A stretch of DNA of 63,033 bases from Brevinema_A sp051647245 (GTDB taxonomy: Bacteria; Spirochaetota; Brevinematia; Brevinematales; Brevinemataceae), in contig JBOFDS010000003.1 of NCBI GenBank assembly GCA_051647245.1, positions 1 to 63,033 on the forward strand. The letters are read 5' to 3'. Below, piece after piece: positions 33,026-42,002 of the stretch; within the stretch, counting starts at the first letter, position 1, and each line of letters opens with the position of its first letter. Position numbers and translations under genes: made by a program. Below the pieces are notes generated by a model that did not search any database, was not told the DNA's origin, and saw nothing but the letters and a program-made list of their open reading frames with translations.

Positions 33026-34861
33026 TTATTTTGTAATGATCTCTTGCGCTGGAAGATCACCTATCTTATCTACAGGCCAATACTTGATTTCAAATTCCCC
33101 AGAAGTGATACCTTTAACTTGAACATAAGGCCACATATGATTAGTTGCAAATTCTTTGAAAAATCTTCTAGTATATGCTTTTATAGGTAATCCAGCAACT
33201 GATTCTTGAACTACTTCGTATCCAAAAATAGGAAGATTGAACATCCTCTTAGGAGGCATGACTTTTGTGTAATCTGGGTGATTTTTTTTAGATACATTAT
33301 ATGTTGACAAAATCATTGGAGAAATGTCTCCTAAGCTCAAAAATCGCTCATCTACTTTCATACTTGAAGAACGGGCATTGAGATCTTTTATTAAAATAAA
33401 TCCTGGAATTTGCATGATATTTATGTATTCGCTTTCTTTCATAAATGTATAAGCAAGGTTGTTTGAAGTTATACTTTTAAAATAAGTGGAGATAGCCTCA
33501 TAATCTTTAACACCTCTAAAGCCATGATCTGCTGTCAGAATGATTTTTGTATTATCATATACGCCCATTGTTTTTAACTTATCAAAAATATCCGGCAATG
33601 CTTGAGAAGTATCGTAAAAAGAGTTTAGGGTAATATCTCTGATATTCTCATTAAAATCTGGGGTACCAATTCCTTTAGGGTATTTCGGACTACTTAATGG
33701 CCAATGAGTTCCATTATTATGTATTACATAAAGACTTCCTTTATCTGTGTCTTCTGCTAAAAAGTTTCCTGTAGGAGCCTCTCTTATCCATCTATGAGTC
33801 ATAGACCAATTCCATGAATAAGGCAATGTGATATAATGACGAAGAAAGTAAGGTATACGTGCGTATAAAGGAACAAAGAAGATAGGCGAAGGCTTAGCTT
33901 TTTGATGAAAACGGAAGTTCTCTTTATCGTTGTGATTGATTTTTAAATTACGAATAAAATGGTATGATAAATTAGCAAAATCAGCAACTCGTGCCTGAAC
34001 ATCTTTAAAGGCCAAGTCTGAGAATACTGATTCATGTATGTATTGTTTTTGTTTATTAGCCTCTAAGATGAGAGGATCTTGTTGGAGAGCCCGGCTTGCT
34101 TGTATTTGAGAAGAGAATTCATAGCCACCAAAGATAGTTGGTAAAGAAATCACCGTCCCACCTAGTCCCAAAATAGAAACATTATTAAAAAAGGTAAAAT
34201 CTTTCTTCCAGCTGCTTTCTTGAGGCGATAAAAAATTATTGATGTAGTCTTCCATCACTAAAGCTGGTACCGCATCTAAAATAAATACCAAGACATTAGG
34301 GCGATTTTTTGAGAAAACAAAAGGCTTTGCTTCTAAAGAAGTACTAGGATCTACTTTGATAGATGATAAAGTAGAAGTAAATTCAACTACATAAAACAAA
34401 ATCACAAAGAGCGAAATAGTTTTGGTCTGTTTTGATTTGACAATTTGACGAGACAAATAAGCCACTCCAACAATCAATAAAAAATCGAATAGATAATACC
34501 ATCTTGTGAAACCGTGCAAAGATTTTTCTGGTGTTAAGAAGTGATTGTCTGTAAATTTACCATAATTGTAAGGCAACAGAATCGGGTACAACAACCCTAA
34601 CAAAACAGATCCTAAGATAAGGGTTGCAAGAATTTTATAAGTTTTAATAGAAAAAAATGATACACTCATCAATAGTATAGGTAAGGCAACCATTAAGATA
34701 AAGAAAATGATAATGAAAATATTATTTTTGAAGAAATAAGATGAGAGTATATATTCTTGCGACAACATTTTCATAGGCAAGAGCCAAAAAATATACAAAA
34801 ACGATATTGATAATATAGCACTCAGTGCAAGTGATTCTTTAATTTTAAGGTGTTTGAGCAT
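33026..34861 (-). CDS. Membrane-anchored sulfatase-fold phosphotransferase/hydrolase
   Basis: 611 aa. Five membrane helices occupy about residues 10-170. The extracytoplasmic domain begins at 'NRPNVLVFILDAVPA' (about 190), the first metal-binding motif, and has 'HNNGTHWPL' near 380 and 'LTADHGFRG' near 448. This is the alkaline-phosphatase/sulfatase superfamily that includes LTA synthase and phosphoethanolamine transferases. A role in surface-polymer modification is inferred from the operon, in which it comes first. Confidence 0.85.
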   Translation of the reverse strand: MLKHLKIKESLALSAILSISFLYIFWLLPMKMLSQEYILSSYFFKNNIFIIIFFILMVALPILLMSVSFFSIKTYKILATLILGSVLLGLLYPILLPYNYGKFTDNHFLTPEKSLHGFTRWYYLFDFLLIVGVAYLSRQIVKSKQTKTISLFVILFYVVEFTSTLSSIKVDPSTSLEAKPFVFSKNRPNVLVFILDAVPALVMEDYINNFLSPQESSWKKDFTFFNNVSILGLGGTVISLPTIFGGYEFSSQIQASRALQQDPLILEANKQKQYIHESVFSDLAFKDVQARVADFANLSYHFIRNLKINHNDKENFRFHQKAKPSPIFFVPLYARIPYFLRHYITLPYSWNWSMTHRWIREAPTGNFLAEDTDKGSLYVIHNNGTHWPLSSPKYPKGIGTPDFNENIRDITLNSFYDTSQALPDIFDKLKTMGVYDNTKIILTADHGFRGVKDYEAISTYFKSITSNNLAYTFMKESEYINIMQIPGFILIKDLNARSSSMKVDERFLSLGDISPMILSTYNVSKKNHPDYTKVMPPKRMFNLPIFGYEVVQESVAGLPIKAYTRRFFKEFATNHMWPYVQVKGITSGEFEIKYWPVDKIGDLPAQEIITK

Positions 34862-34902
34862 ATTTTCCTTTTCCCATCTATAAATATAAAATATTAAGCT
34901 AG

Positions 34903-34931
34903 ATTTTAATATTTTATATATTATTTGTCAA
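34903..34931 (-). promoter_or_regulatory. Promoter of the surface-polymer operon
   Basis: On the minus strand TTGACA (34931-34926), 17 nt and TAAAAT (34908-34903), about 40 nt before the start codon at 34861. The genes behind it overlap or are closely spaced down to 26259, so it could drive all eight. Confidence 0.75.
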
Positions 34932-34963
34932 TGATTTAACAATAAAACAAGTCCCAAAGAATC

Positions 34964-34993
34964 AAAAAAGCCCCCATTTTCAGGGAGCTTTTT
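34964..34993 (-). terminator. Terminator after the DUF2147 gene
   Basis: AAAAAAGC.CCC pairs with GGG.GCTTTTT around ATTTTCA, just downstream of the stop at 35001. Confidence 0.8.
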
Positions 34994-35000
34994 ATTGCAA

Positions 35001-35522
35001 TTATTTAATTCTATAATACTTAAGCTCAGAAACTAATTTCAAAAGCTTATCTTTAGGTGTTTTCATAGATGAAAAACTCTTGTCAGCAGGAACTCTTTTC
35101 CAAACTTGTGTCGCACCAAATACTCCCGCTTTATCAACAGAAGCTCTCCATTCAAGGGTGTCTGGATCAGATAATTTTCCTTTTACAAAAAAGTACGATC
35201 CATCTGTAGGACGATAGATTTCTCCATTGCCCCATGTACCATTTTCAAAAGAAACTCCATAAAGAAAAATCACATCACGCATAGGACGGGAGCGTAATTC
35301 TTTATTTTTGTTGTGAACATCTAAATCTTTCGTGCTAGATCCATCAACCATAGCATAACCATAGGCGTAAAACTTACCTTCATGTTCAAAAATCTCAATA
35401 AGAGAAGATACCGCACCGTCTTTAGATTCTTGCATCATCCAAGATCCAAGAATATCTTGAGCATTTTGTGCCCAAAGAGAAGGAGTGATCAAAAGAGTTA
35501 ACAATAGTGCTAATTTTTTCAT
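35001..35522 (-). CDS. DUF2147 secreted protein
   Basis: 173 aa with a cleavable signal peptide ending at 'SLWA-QNA'. The mature part fits DUF2147: 'ILGSWMMQESKDGAVSSLIE' at the start, 'LYGVSFENGTWGNGEIYRP' minus its tail in the middle, and a closing 'TQVWKRV'. The family has a lipocalin-like beta barrel and is periplasmic or outer-membrane associated; ligand unknown. It is downstream of the barrel gene, 10 nt apart. Confidence 0.85.
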   Translation of the reverse strand: MKKLALLLTLLITPSLWAQNAQDILGSWMMQESKDGAVSSLIEIFEHEGKFYAYGYAMVDGSSTKDLDVHNKNKELRSRPMRDVIFLYGVSFENGTWGNGEIYRPTDGSYFFVKGKLSDPDTLEWRASVDKAGVFGATQVWKRVPADKSFSSMKTPKDKLLKLVSELKYYRIK

Positions 35523-35532
35523 TTGTTCTTCC

Positions 35533-36411
35533 TTAATTAAATTTCCATTTTAGACCTGTGTCTAATTGGATTGCAAAGTGCTGGTACAAGAATCTTTCAA
35601 CAACCCATGTTCCAACCATTACACGTGCGTAAGGGATGAGATTTGGATTGGAGGTGAGAGGTTTTTCATAGCTAAGTGCGCCAAAGATCCCTACTCTAAA
35701 TAATTCAGAAGAAGATAAGGTGTGGTCAATCAATGTTGCTGCCGCGATAGAAAGCCCTGTGCCTGTGATATTATACCCAAGTTTAATGTCATGACGGAAA
35801 TAAATATCTCTTCCCTTTAAGATGATACCGTGCTTATTATTATAGTAATAATTATTCGCACCATACCCTATACTATGGTAATAATACATAGACGGACGAT
35901 AAATCAAGGCAAGCATACCATTCCCAGCTGGGCCACCAAAAGTAAATTCTGGAGAAAATTCAAAGATAAAATTGGAGAATTTTTGTTTTTCTGGTTTTTC
36001 TGTCATAGGATTTAAGCCAGTAAATGGTGGAAACATAATGTTATAATTGTCATTAGGCCCATCCATTTTTGCGTATCCAACGAAATCATGCTCAAAAGTA
36101 ACTTTTGCGGTGAAATTCATTGCAATGACAGGTTGCCAAAACAAAAACATGGAGGTAGAGGTAAAAGAAGAAAATTCCTGTTCAATACCTGCCATAATAG
36201 CAGAATCTTTAAACCAGAAAGTCCCTTTATCTCTATGCAAGGCATGACGATAGTAGAGTTTAGTTTGGTACAAAGCTCCAAAAGGATTCCAGCGTGCCAT
36301 AAAGCCATTTTGCCAATACCAACCTTGATCTGCTGGCTTTTCTTGAGCAAAATTCTCACCTGTAGACAATATTACAGAGATAAACGCTAAAGCAATTAAT
36401 AATTGTTTCAT
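35533..36411 (-). CDS. Outer-membrane beta-barrel-like protein
   Basis: 292 aa from the ATG at 36411, which gives a good signal peptide ('MKQLLIALAFISVILST'). The mature protein alternates polar and hydrophobic residues, is rich in Tyr, Phe and Trp, and ends in 'GLKWKFN', a typical barrel C-terminal strand ending. No enzyme motif is visible. It lies 17 nt after the carotenoid-isomerase-like gene and before the DUF2147 gene, so the three are probably co-transcribed. Confidence 0.7.
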   Translation of the reverse strand: MKQLLIALAFISVILSTGENFAQEKPADQGWYWQNGFMARWNPFGALYQTKLYYRHALHRDKGTFWFKDSAIMAGIEQEFSSFTSTSMFLFWQPVIAMNFTAKVTFEHDFVGYAKMDGPNDNYNIMFPPFTGLNPMTEKPEKQKFSNFIFEFSPEFTFGGPAGNGMLALIYRPSMYYYHSIGYGANNYYYNNKHGIILKGRDIYFRHDIKLGYNITGTGLSIAAATLIDHTLSSSELFRVGIFGALSYEKPLTSNPNLIPYARVMVGTWVVERFLYQHFAIQLDTGLKWKFN

Positions 36412-36428
36412 AAAACCCCCTAAATTAC

Positions 36429-38051
36429 TTAGAAGAATTTTGCTAACAAGGCTGGCAACCAATGAGAAGCCGTACCAATTAAGGTCCCTGAAATAGTACA
36501 CAAAACAACACCAATAAACATTCTAACTTTCATCGGCATGATATATTCAATAGCTGTCATATAACCAGAGATGATCGCACCTGTGAAGCCACCTCCTGGG
36601 AATCCCCAAGCTGATGCATAATACATATTCTTGATAGCTTTAGATTTACGTGGAAGACGACTCCCTTTAAGATAGGCCTTTTGCTTAAATCCGTAAGCTG
36701 TGCCTCCTGGTGTTCTGAGGTAGTGTTGAGCGCTTTTTGGGGTAGACATTTCAGCATATTCGATTTGCTCACGAATTCCTGGGTAGAATTTTTCAAGTCT
36801 TTGGAATGCATTTTCCATGACTTCTTCTTTTTTAGCTTTATAAGCTTCAGGGCTTAAATGTTCCCATTCACTCATTGTTGTTGCTGTACAAAGTACCCCA
36901 AAGGATCTTTCATCACCTTCTGGAACCAATCCTGAATCAACGGCAGAATAATCTACAAAAACAAAGCCTCTATGCTCGAGATCCTCTTTCATTGATTTAC
37001 CAAATTCAGAGAAAGAAGAACCTGTAAGAACTTTATCGTCAAACAAAAAGGTCGAATAAGCGTTACCTGGATAAAGTTCAGAGATTTTCTTTTTGAAAAT
37101 TACATAAATAGTGTACAAGCTGGATTCAATTTCAAGTTTTGAGAGATTTGGTTCTTGAATATCTGTAGGAACCATATTTCCATTAAAGATACAGTGAGGA
37201 GCACAGTTGGCAATAATAGTATCTGTCGCAACGGTAATCATTTCTTTAGATTTACGATCTTGGTATGTTACACCAGTTGCTTTATTTCCTTTCATTTCAA
37301 GTTTTTTAACATCTGCTAAAAGACGAACTTCTCCGCCATTTGCTGTGATGACATCAACAAGTTGATTGGATAGAGTTTGGCTACCACCTTTAATGAATAC
37401 TCCACTATTGAAATAAGAATACTGTGCTGCAGAATAATAGAACCAACCAAGATCATAAGGCTCGTTAGAGAAATACGCAAGGTTTGCATTCACGAGAGTC
37501 TTAATTCTGTTATCAGTGAAATATTTATCCATTTTTTGTCCAACTGTTGCTTGCTCAAAATAAGACTTCACAAAGCTTGGAAAGGAAGTAATAGGAAAGA
37601 AAAAGAATGAAATGGGATCCAAATCACATGGTAAACGACGAATAGGATAAGTAGTATAATTCATATCTCTAAAGAAACTGTCAATTCCCTTTTTTTCGTG
37701 AGGAAACTGCTCTTTCAAATACGCTTTCGCATTTTCAATGCCTTCAGGCATACGATAGTCTAAAGATTCTGTTTTAAGTCTAAAAAATTCAGGTAAGTGT
37801 ACCAATGGCAATGTTTTATCTAAACCTAGTTTTCTAAAGATAACATGCTTTGTATCTCTATGCTCTAAACCTAGATCCATCTCATGGAGCCCCACCTCAA
37901 AGGTCACACCTTTTCGTTTAAAAACCGTGGCACATCCGCCAGGTATATTATGTTGTTCCAAAACAAGAACTTTTTTCCCTTTTTTAGCAAGCATCGCTGC
38001 GGATGTAAGTCCACCAAGCCCCGCCCCGATAACGACGATATCATATTTCAT
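36429..38051 (-). CDS. Phytoene desaturase/carotenoid isomerase-like FAD oxidoreductase
   Basis: 540 aa. The FAD-binding motif 'VVIGAGLGGLTSAAMLAKKG' opens the protein, followed by 'GGCATVFKRKG' and 'EVGLHEMD'. The closing FAD motif is 'GFPGGGFTGAIISG' (about residue 490), with a hydrophobic C-terminal helix. This is the CrtISO/retinol-saturase branch. No carotenoid genes are nearby, so the lipid-like substrate is unknown. A possible link to the barrel protein downstream is inference. Confidence 0.85.
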   Translation of the reverse strand: MKYDIVVIGAGLGGLTSAAMLAKKGKKVLVLEQHNIPGGCATVFKRKGVTFEVGLHEMDLGLEHRDTKHVIFRKLGLDKTLPLVHLPEFFRLKTESLDYRMPEGIENAKAYLKEQFPHEKKGIDSFFRDMNYTTYPIRRLPCDLDPISFFFFPITSFPSFVKSYFEQATVGQKMDKYFTDNRIKTLVNANLAYFSNEPYDLGWFYYSAAQYSYFNSGVFIKGGSQTLSNQLVDVITANGGEVRLLADVKKLEMKGNKATGVTYQDRKSKEMITVATDTIIANCAPHCIFNGNMVPTDIQEPNLSKLEIESSLYTIYVIFKKKISELYPGNAYSTFLFDDKVLTGSSFSEFGKSMKEDLEHRGFVFVDYSAVDSGLVPEGDERSFGVLCTATTMSEWEHLSPEAYKAKKEEVMENAFQRLEKFYPGIREQIEYAEMSTPKSAQHYLRTPGGTAYGFKQKAYLKGSRLPRKSKAIKNMYYASAWGFPGGGFTGAIISGYMTAIEYIMPMKVRMFIGVVLCTISGTLIGTASHWLPALLAKFF

Positions 38052-38178
38052 AATATCCCCCTATATTTTTATATTATAAGTTTAACACAAAAACAACATT
38101 AAAGCAAGCGTTTTTTATCATTTTTCGCTTATTTAATTTTTATATATTGGAAAAAAGATGGTTTGGAAAGAAAAAAAA

Positions 38179-39114
38179 TTACAAAATATTTGGAGTTAAA
38201 AATTGTTGAATGCTTTGATTTTGTTTTAGATCTTTAAAAATTTCTGCTAACTTGAGATTTATAAAGTATTTTTGAGTGCCTATCTTTTGGGCGAGAAACA
38301 AACCTTCATTAGATAATTGATTCAAAAACCGTGCGCTTTTATCTCTCTTCCAACCAGATATTTCCATGACTTCTGAAATTTCAACAAAAATATGACTGCA
38401 AAGCATTCTCCAAAGTGCGGTTTCATTTTCGATCTTTTCATCTAAAGTTTTCATCATATTAGCAGTCTTCGAGGATGAGAGTTCAAGCACCATAGCACCA
38501 AGTAGGCACACTCTCTCAAATTGACTCAAATATTTAATAACAGTCTCTTCCGTAAGATTGTTAGGAGATAATTTAAAAACATATGGTATTACTAAATAGG
38601 TGTCAGGATAAAAAAATGGCAACTTCACAAGCCCTATCTCTTTTGAAAAATGTAATTGTAGCACTCTGAGTACCCTTTCAATGCGTGTATGTTCTTGGCA
38701 CATCTGCCAAATCTTGTATAATACAGCAGTAAGCTGGATCATAGGATTTATATCTGAAGAGCGGATTTCTTTAATAAACAGATCGTATTCATCTAAGACT
38801 TCAGAAGACAATTGAAATTGAGGGTCCCATATATTGAGACAAATTTTTAAAGACAAAGAATCAAAAGGCATCTCCCAAATCGTATTAAGAGCAAGTAGAT
38901 CTTTGGAGTTAGCTTGTTCCGACTTGATAAGTCCTAGTTTTTCTACAGAAAAATCAAGCAAGAATTCCAAATTCAATGAAGAAAAATTCAAGACAAGCTG
39001 AGAATCTGGAAACTGTAAAAAAGCTGCCTGAAAGCGTATAAAAGCTTCCCATGTTTTAGATATTTGAGACAAGGTAGGCACGGTATGCAACGACTCTAAT
39101 TCAGAAATACTCAT
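38179..39114 (-). CDS. Hypothetical 311-aa protein with C-terminal winged helix
   Basis: All-helical protein without a signal peptide. The last ~70 residues look like a winged helix-turn-helix ('VMEISGWKRDKSARFLNQL', then 'GLFLAQKIGTQKYFIN'). The N-terminal part resembles no family I know. A transcriptional regulator is possible. It has its own promoter (39142-39170). Confidence 0.65.
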   Translation of the reverse strand: MSISELESLHTVPTLSQISKTWEAFIRFQAAFLQFPDSQLVLNFSSLNLEFLLDFSVEKLGLIKSEQANSKDLLALNTIWEMPFDSLSLKICLNIWDPQFQLSSEVLDEYDLFIKEIRSSDINPMIQLTAVLYKIWQMCQEHTRIERVLRVLQLHFSKEIGLVKLPFFYPDTYLVIPYVFKLSPNNLTEETVIKYLSQFERVCLLGAMVLELSSSKTANMMKTLDEKIENETALWRMLCSHIFVEISEVMEISGWKRDKSARFLNQLSNEGLFLAQKIGTQKYFINLKLAEIFKDLKQNQSIQQFLTPNIL

Positions 39115-39141
39115 AAAATCCTCAATAGTTTATTTAAAGTT

Positions 39142-39170
39142 AGTATAAATTTTTTCCCACTCTTTGTCAA
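39142..39170 (-). promoter_or_regulatory. Promoter of the winged-helix protein gene
   Basis: On the minus strand TTGACA (39170-39165), 17 nt and TATACT (39147-39142), 28 nt before the start at 39114. Confidence 0.75.
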
Positions 39171-39183
39171 GAAGATCCCAAAT

Positions 39184-39213
39184 AAAAAGACACCTCTAGT
39201 AGGTGTCTTTTAC
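39184..39213 (-). terminator. Terminator after the 115-aa exported protein
   Basis: A stem AAAGACACCT/AGGTGTCTTT with a T-rich tail on both strands, next to the stop at 39221. Confidence 0.8.
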
Positions 39214-39220
39214 TTAAAAT

Positions 39221-39568
39221 CTATTTTTTTAGACCTTTGATATAGGTATCGCCTTTAATTTTAATGTACATTCCTTTTACACGAAGGTAAGAATTTTTAC
39301 TGTCAGATTCAGGCATTGTTACGTAGACAGTTTCACTCGCTGTATCCATAATTTTAGCTTCATAAGTGATTCCGCCGTACTCAAAGACTAGCTCTGTATT
39401 AGTGTCTTTGATAATGTTAACATTTTCAAACTCAGAAGGAGAAACCCCTTTCATTTCGTGTAACACTTTGTAAAAAACGATATATTTTGGTGTGAAGAGT
39501 TCTTGTTTTACATTCGCACCAAAAGAAAACATAGGAATTGTTAATAACATTAATAATAGTCTTAACAT
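39221..39568 (-). CDS. Small exported protein
   Basis: 115 aa from the ATG at 39568, which follows AGAGGA and gives a signal peptide ('MLRLLLMLLTIPMFSFG'). The remainder is a small beta-rich domain with no recognised family. It is monocistronic, between two terminators. Periplasmic location is inferred. Confidence 0.65.
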   Translation of the reverse strand: MLRLLLMLLTIPMFSFGANVKQELFTPKYIVFYKVLHEMKGVSPSEFENVNIIKDTNTELVFEYGGITYEAKIMDTASETVYVTMPESDSKNSYLRVKGMYIKIKGDTYIKGLKK

Positions 39569-39741
39569 AATAATCCTCTTTTTATTATAAATTTCACTGT
39601 TAAATAAATAATTATTCTCATCAGATACTTGGAAAATAAACACTTCCTATCACAAAGTCAAATAATATACAAAAAGTATAACATATTTTAACATTTTTTG
39701 CAAGAATTTTTCCCCTCCTATTTATTTCCACATTTACAAAA

Positions 39742-39770
39742 AAAACCACCCTTAATTTAGGGTGGTTTTA
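39742..39770 (-). terminator. Terminator after the purine permease gene
   Basis: AAAACCACCC/GGGTGGTTTT stem-loop directly downstream of the minus-strand stop at 39788. Confidence 0.85.
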
Positions 39771-39787
39771 ATTAATATAAGTATATG

Positions 39788-41074
39788 TTATAAAATAAGA
39801 AACACTATAGATAATATTCCCATTATCCATAAAAGAGGGGAGATTTTTTTGAAATCTTTTGCAAAAACATGGGTGATAATATAAAAAATAAATCCAAAAC
39901 TTAATCCAATCACAATATTATAAGATAGAGGCATCAATACTATTGTCAAAAAACTAGGAATAGAGATTTTCACATCATCAAACTTCAAATGAGTAATATT
40001 TTTAAACATCGCTATTCCCACCATCACCAACGCAGGTGCCGCAATATATAAAGGAACAATTGTTACAATAGGTGTAAAAAATAAAGCTAAAATAAACATC
40101 CCACTAATCACAAGGGATGAAAGACCAGTCTTTGCACCGGCAGTGATGCCGACGGTTGATTCGCTAAAAGTCGAGACGGTACTTGTACCTAATAGAGCTC
40201 CGGAAATGGTTGCTATTGAGTCGGAGTAAAGCATTTTATTGATATCTTTGATCTCGCCTTTGGAGTCGCTATGTCCGATTTCTTTGTTACAAGCAATAAT
40301 AAAAGCAAGAGAATTAAAAAGGTCAATAAATAAGAAGGAGAAGATTGCCCCAGCAAATTGCCATTTCAAAGCACCTTTAATATCTAATTTCATAGCGATA
40401 GGTTCGATACTTGGAGGTAAAGAAAAGATTGAAGAAGGTAGCTCGATCATTTTTAATGAAATTGCTAATATGGTAGTAATTACAATACTATAAAGAATGC
40501 CACCTTGAATTTTTTTAACAGAAAAAACCGTCATCAAAAATAAACAAAACAAAGAAATCCCTGTCTCAGGATTTAATTTCCCAAGTGCGACAAGAGTTGC
40601 TGGATTTGCTACGATAACGCCCATTCCTCTAAGCCCAATAAAAGCAATAAATAAACCAATACCCACAGACGCAGCTAAACTCAAAGGCACAGGGATGGCT
40701 TTTGCGATCTGCTTACGAATACCGGTAAGCGTCAGAAAAAGATAGAAGACACCTGATAAAAACACAATACCAAGGGCAATCTCCCAAGAGATACCTTGTC
40801 CTTTTACTAGAGAAAAAGCAAAAAACGCATTCAAACCCATAGCAGGAGCTAAAGCAATCGGTATATTTGCAAAGAGTGCTGATAAGGTTGTTCCGATTGC
40901 CGTAGCAATACAGGTTACCGTAATCAAGGCATTCTTATCCATACCCGTACCAGAAAGCACTGCTGGGTTGACAAAAATAATATAAGACATCGTCACAAAA
41001 GTAGCCAAACCCGCAAAAACCTCTTGTTTAATGCTACTTTTCCGTTCTGAAATCTTAAAAAATGCGTCTAACAT
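39788..41074 (-). CDS. AzgA-type NCS2 purine permease
   Basis: 428 aa with about 12 membrane helices. Family motifs: 'SSIKQEVFAGLATFVTMSYI' at the N-terminus, 'NPAVLSGTGMD', 'APAMGLNAFFAF' (about 85) and the central 'GALLGTSTVSTFSESTVGI' (about 290). AzgA-like proteins import adenine, guanine or hypoxanthine with protons. The start at 41074 follows GGAGG. A guanine riboswitch precedes it, so expression falls when guanine is plentiful. Confidence 0.92.
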   Translation of the reverse strand: MLDAFFKISERKSSIKQEVFAGLATFVTMSYIIFVNPAVLSGTGMDKNALITVTCIATAIGTTLSALFANIPIALAPAMGLNAFFAFSLVKGQGISWEIALGIVFLSGVFYLFLTLTGIRKQIAKAIPVPLSLAASVGIGLFIAFIGLRGMGVIVANPATLVALGKLNPETGISLFCLFLMTVFSVKKIQGGILYSIVITTILAISLKMIELPSSIFSLPPSIEPIAMKLDIKGALKWQFAGAIFSFLFIDLFNSLAFIIACNKEIGHSDSKGEIKDINKMLYSDSIATISGALLGTSTVSTFSESTVGITAGAKTGLSSLVISGMFILALFFTPIVTIVPLYIAAPALVMVGIAMFKNITHLKFDDVKISIPSFLTIVLMPLSYNIVIGLSFGFIFYIITHVFAKDFKKISPLLWIMGILSIVFLIL

Positions 41075-41135
41075 TTTTCCTCCAAAAAATAAATTTTGTA
41101 TATTCACCATTTTAAGGCGACAGAGATTTGATAAT

Positions 41136-41185
41136 AAAAAAATCCTCATAAAAAGCTAGATAAAATAGCTAAATATGAGGATTTT
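41136..41185 (-). terminator. Riboswitch-controlled intrinsic terminator
   Basis: On the minus strand AAAATCCTCATA (41185-41174) pairs with TATGAGGATTTT (41150-41139), then a T run. It lies between the aptamer and the permease start and serves as the off-state expression platform. Confidence 0.85.
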
Positions 41186-41252
41186 CTTGATAATGATGTA
41201 AAGAATAAGATAAAAATGACAAAGTCGAGAGCATATTTTGTAAAAACTTTAC

Positions 41253-41319
41253 ACATTATAGCAACCCATTTACGGCGGGTCGTAGAAACTTCTACCCATA
41301 TTGTAGATATATATAATGT
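41253..41319 (-). ncRNA. Guanine-class purine riboswitch aptamer
   Basis: On the minus strand the P1 arms ACATTATA (41319-41312) and TATAATGT (41260-41253) enclose P2 GTAGAAG/CTAC-type sequence with 'AATATGGGTAGAAGTTTCTAC' features less one base, and P3 with the loop CCGTAAATG. The junction before the 3' P1 arm reads TTGCTATAATG. Its C takes the place of the purine-specifying pyrimidine, so guanine or hypoxanthine is the expected ligand, not adenine. Confidence 0.9.
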
Positions 41320-41326
41320 ACTATTT

Positions 41327-41355
41327 ATTATATCGTTTCTGAAGAATTCTGTCAA
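41327..41355 (-). promoter_or_regulatory. Promoter of the riboswitch-permease transcript
   Basis: On the minus strand TTGACA (41355-41350), 17 nt and TATAAT (41332-41327), immediately upstream of the aptamer. Confidence 0.85.
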
Positions 41356-41373
41356 GATCTTGGAAAAAATTAA

Positions 41374-41403
41374 TTGACAAAGACAACAAAAAGACCTTAT
41401 AAT
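41374..41403 (+). promoter_or_regulatory. Promoter of xpt
   Basis: TTGACA (41374-41379), 18 nt and TATAAT (41398-41403), 30 nt before the ATG. It diverges from the riboswitch promoter. The leader is too short for a second aptamer. Confidence 0.8.
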
Positions 41404-41432
41404 AGAAATCAATAAAGATAAGGACAGTATCC

Positions 41433-42002
41433 ATGGAAATCTTAAAGCAATATATTAAAGAATATGCCATCATCCCAAAAGATGGTGTGGTAAAAGTAGA
41501 TAGCTTTTTGAATCACCAGATCGATCCAAAACTTTCTTTTGAAATAGGGAAAGAGTTTGCTCAACGATTTAAAAATGAGCAGATTGATAAAATTATTACA
41601 ATAGAGTCTTCCGGTATTGCTCCAGCGTTGATGACGGCGTATTTCTTGGAGATTCCTATGGTTTTTGTCAAAAAGTCGAAACCCCTCACTATGAGTGAAT
41701 CTTACACATCTAAAGTATTCTCTTTTACTAAACAAACAGAATACGATCTAACTCTCTCCAAAGAATTTCTCAAATCAGGAGAAAAAGTCCTTATCATCGA
41801 TGATTTTTTAGCATCCGGCAACGCTGTATTGGCATTAAGTGACCTCGTTACAAAAGCCCACGCAGAGCTTGTAGGGGCGGGAATTGTTATAGAAAAGACT
41901 TTTCAAGGTGCAAGAGAAAATATCCAAGATCGCATTCCAAGAATTGAGTCTCTTGTACGCATTACCTCAATAGAAGCTCCTAATACAATCACTTTTTTAT
42001 AG
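41433..42002 (+). CDS. xpt: Xanthine phosphoribosyltransferase
   Basis: Makes XMP from xanthine and PRPP, for purine salvage. 189 aa as usual. Features are the N-terminal 'DGVVKVDSFLNHQIDPKL', 'TIESSGIAPA' (about 56-65) and the PRPP-binding loop 'VLIIDDFLASGNAV' (about 118-131). It is divergent from the purine permease, with which it forms a salvage pair. Confidence 0.93.
   Translation: MEILKQYIKEYAIIPKDGVVKVDSFLNHQIDPKLSFEIGKEFAQRFKNEQIDKIITIESSGIAPALMTAYFLEIPMVFVKKSKPLTMSESYTSKVFSFTKQTEYDLTLSKEFLKSGEKVLIIDDFLASGNAVLALSDLVTKAHAELVGAGIVIEKTFQGARENIQDRIPRIESLVRITSIEAPNTITFL

Noticed and set aside
41404..41432. A second purine riboswitch upstream of xpt
   Set aside because: The leader is only about 30 nt, too short for an aptamer.
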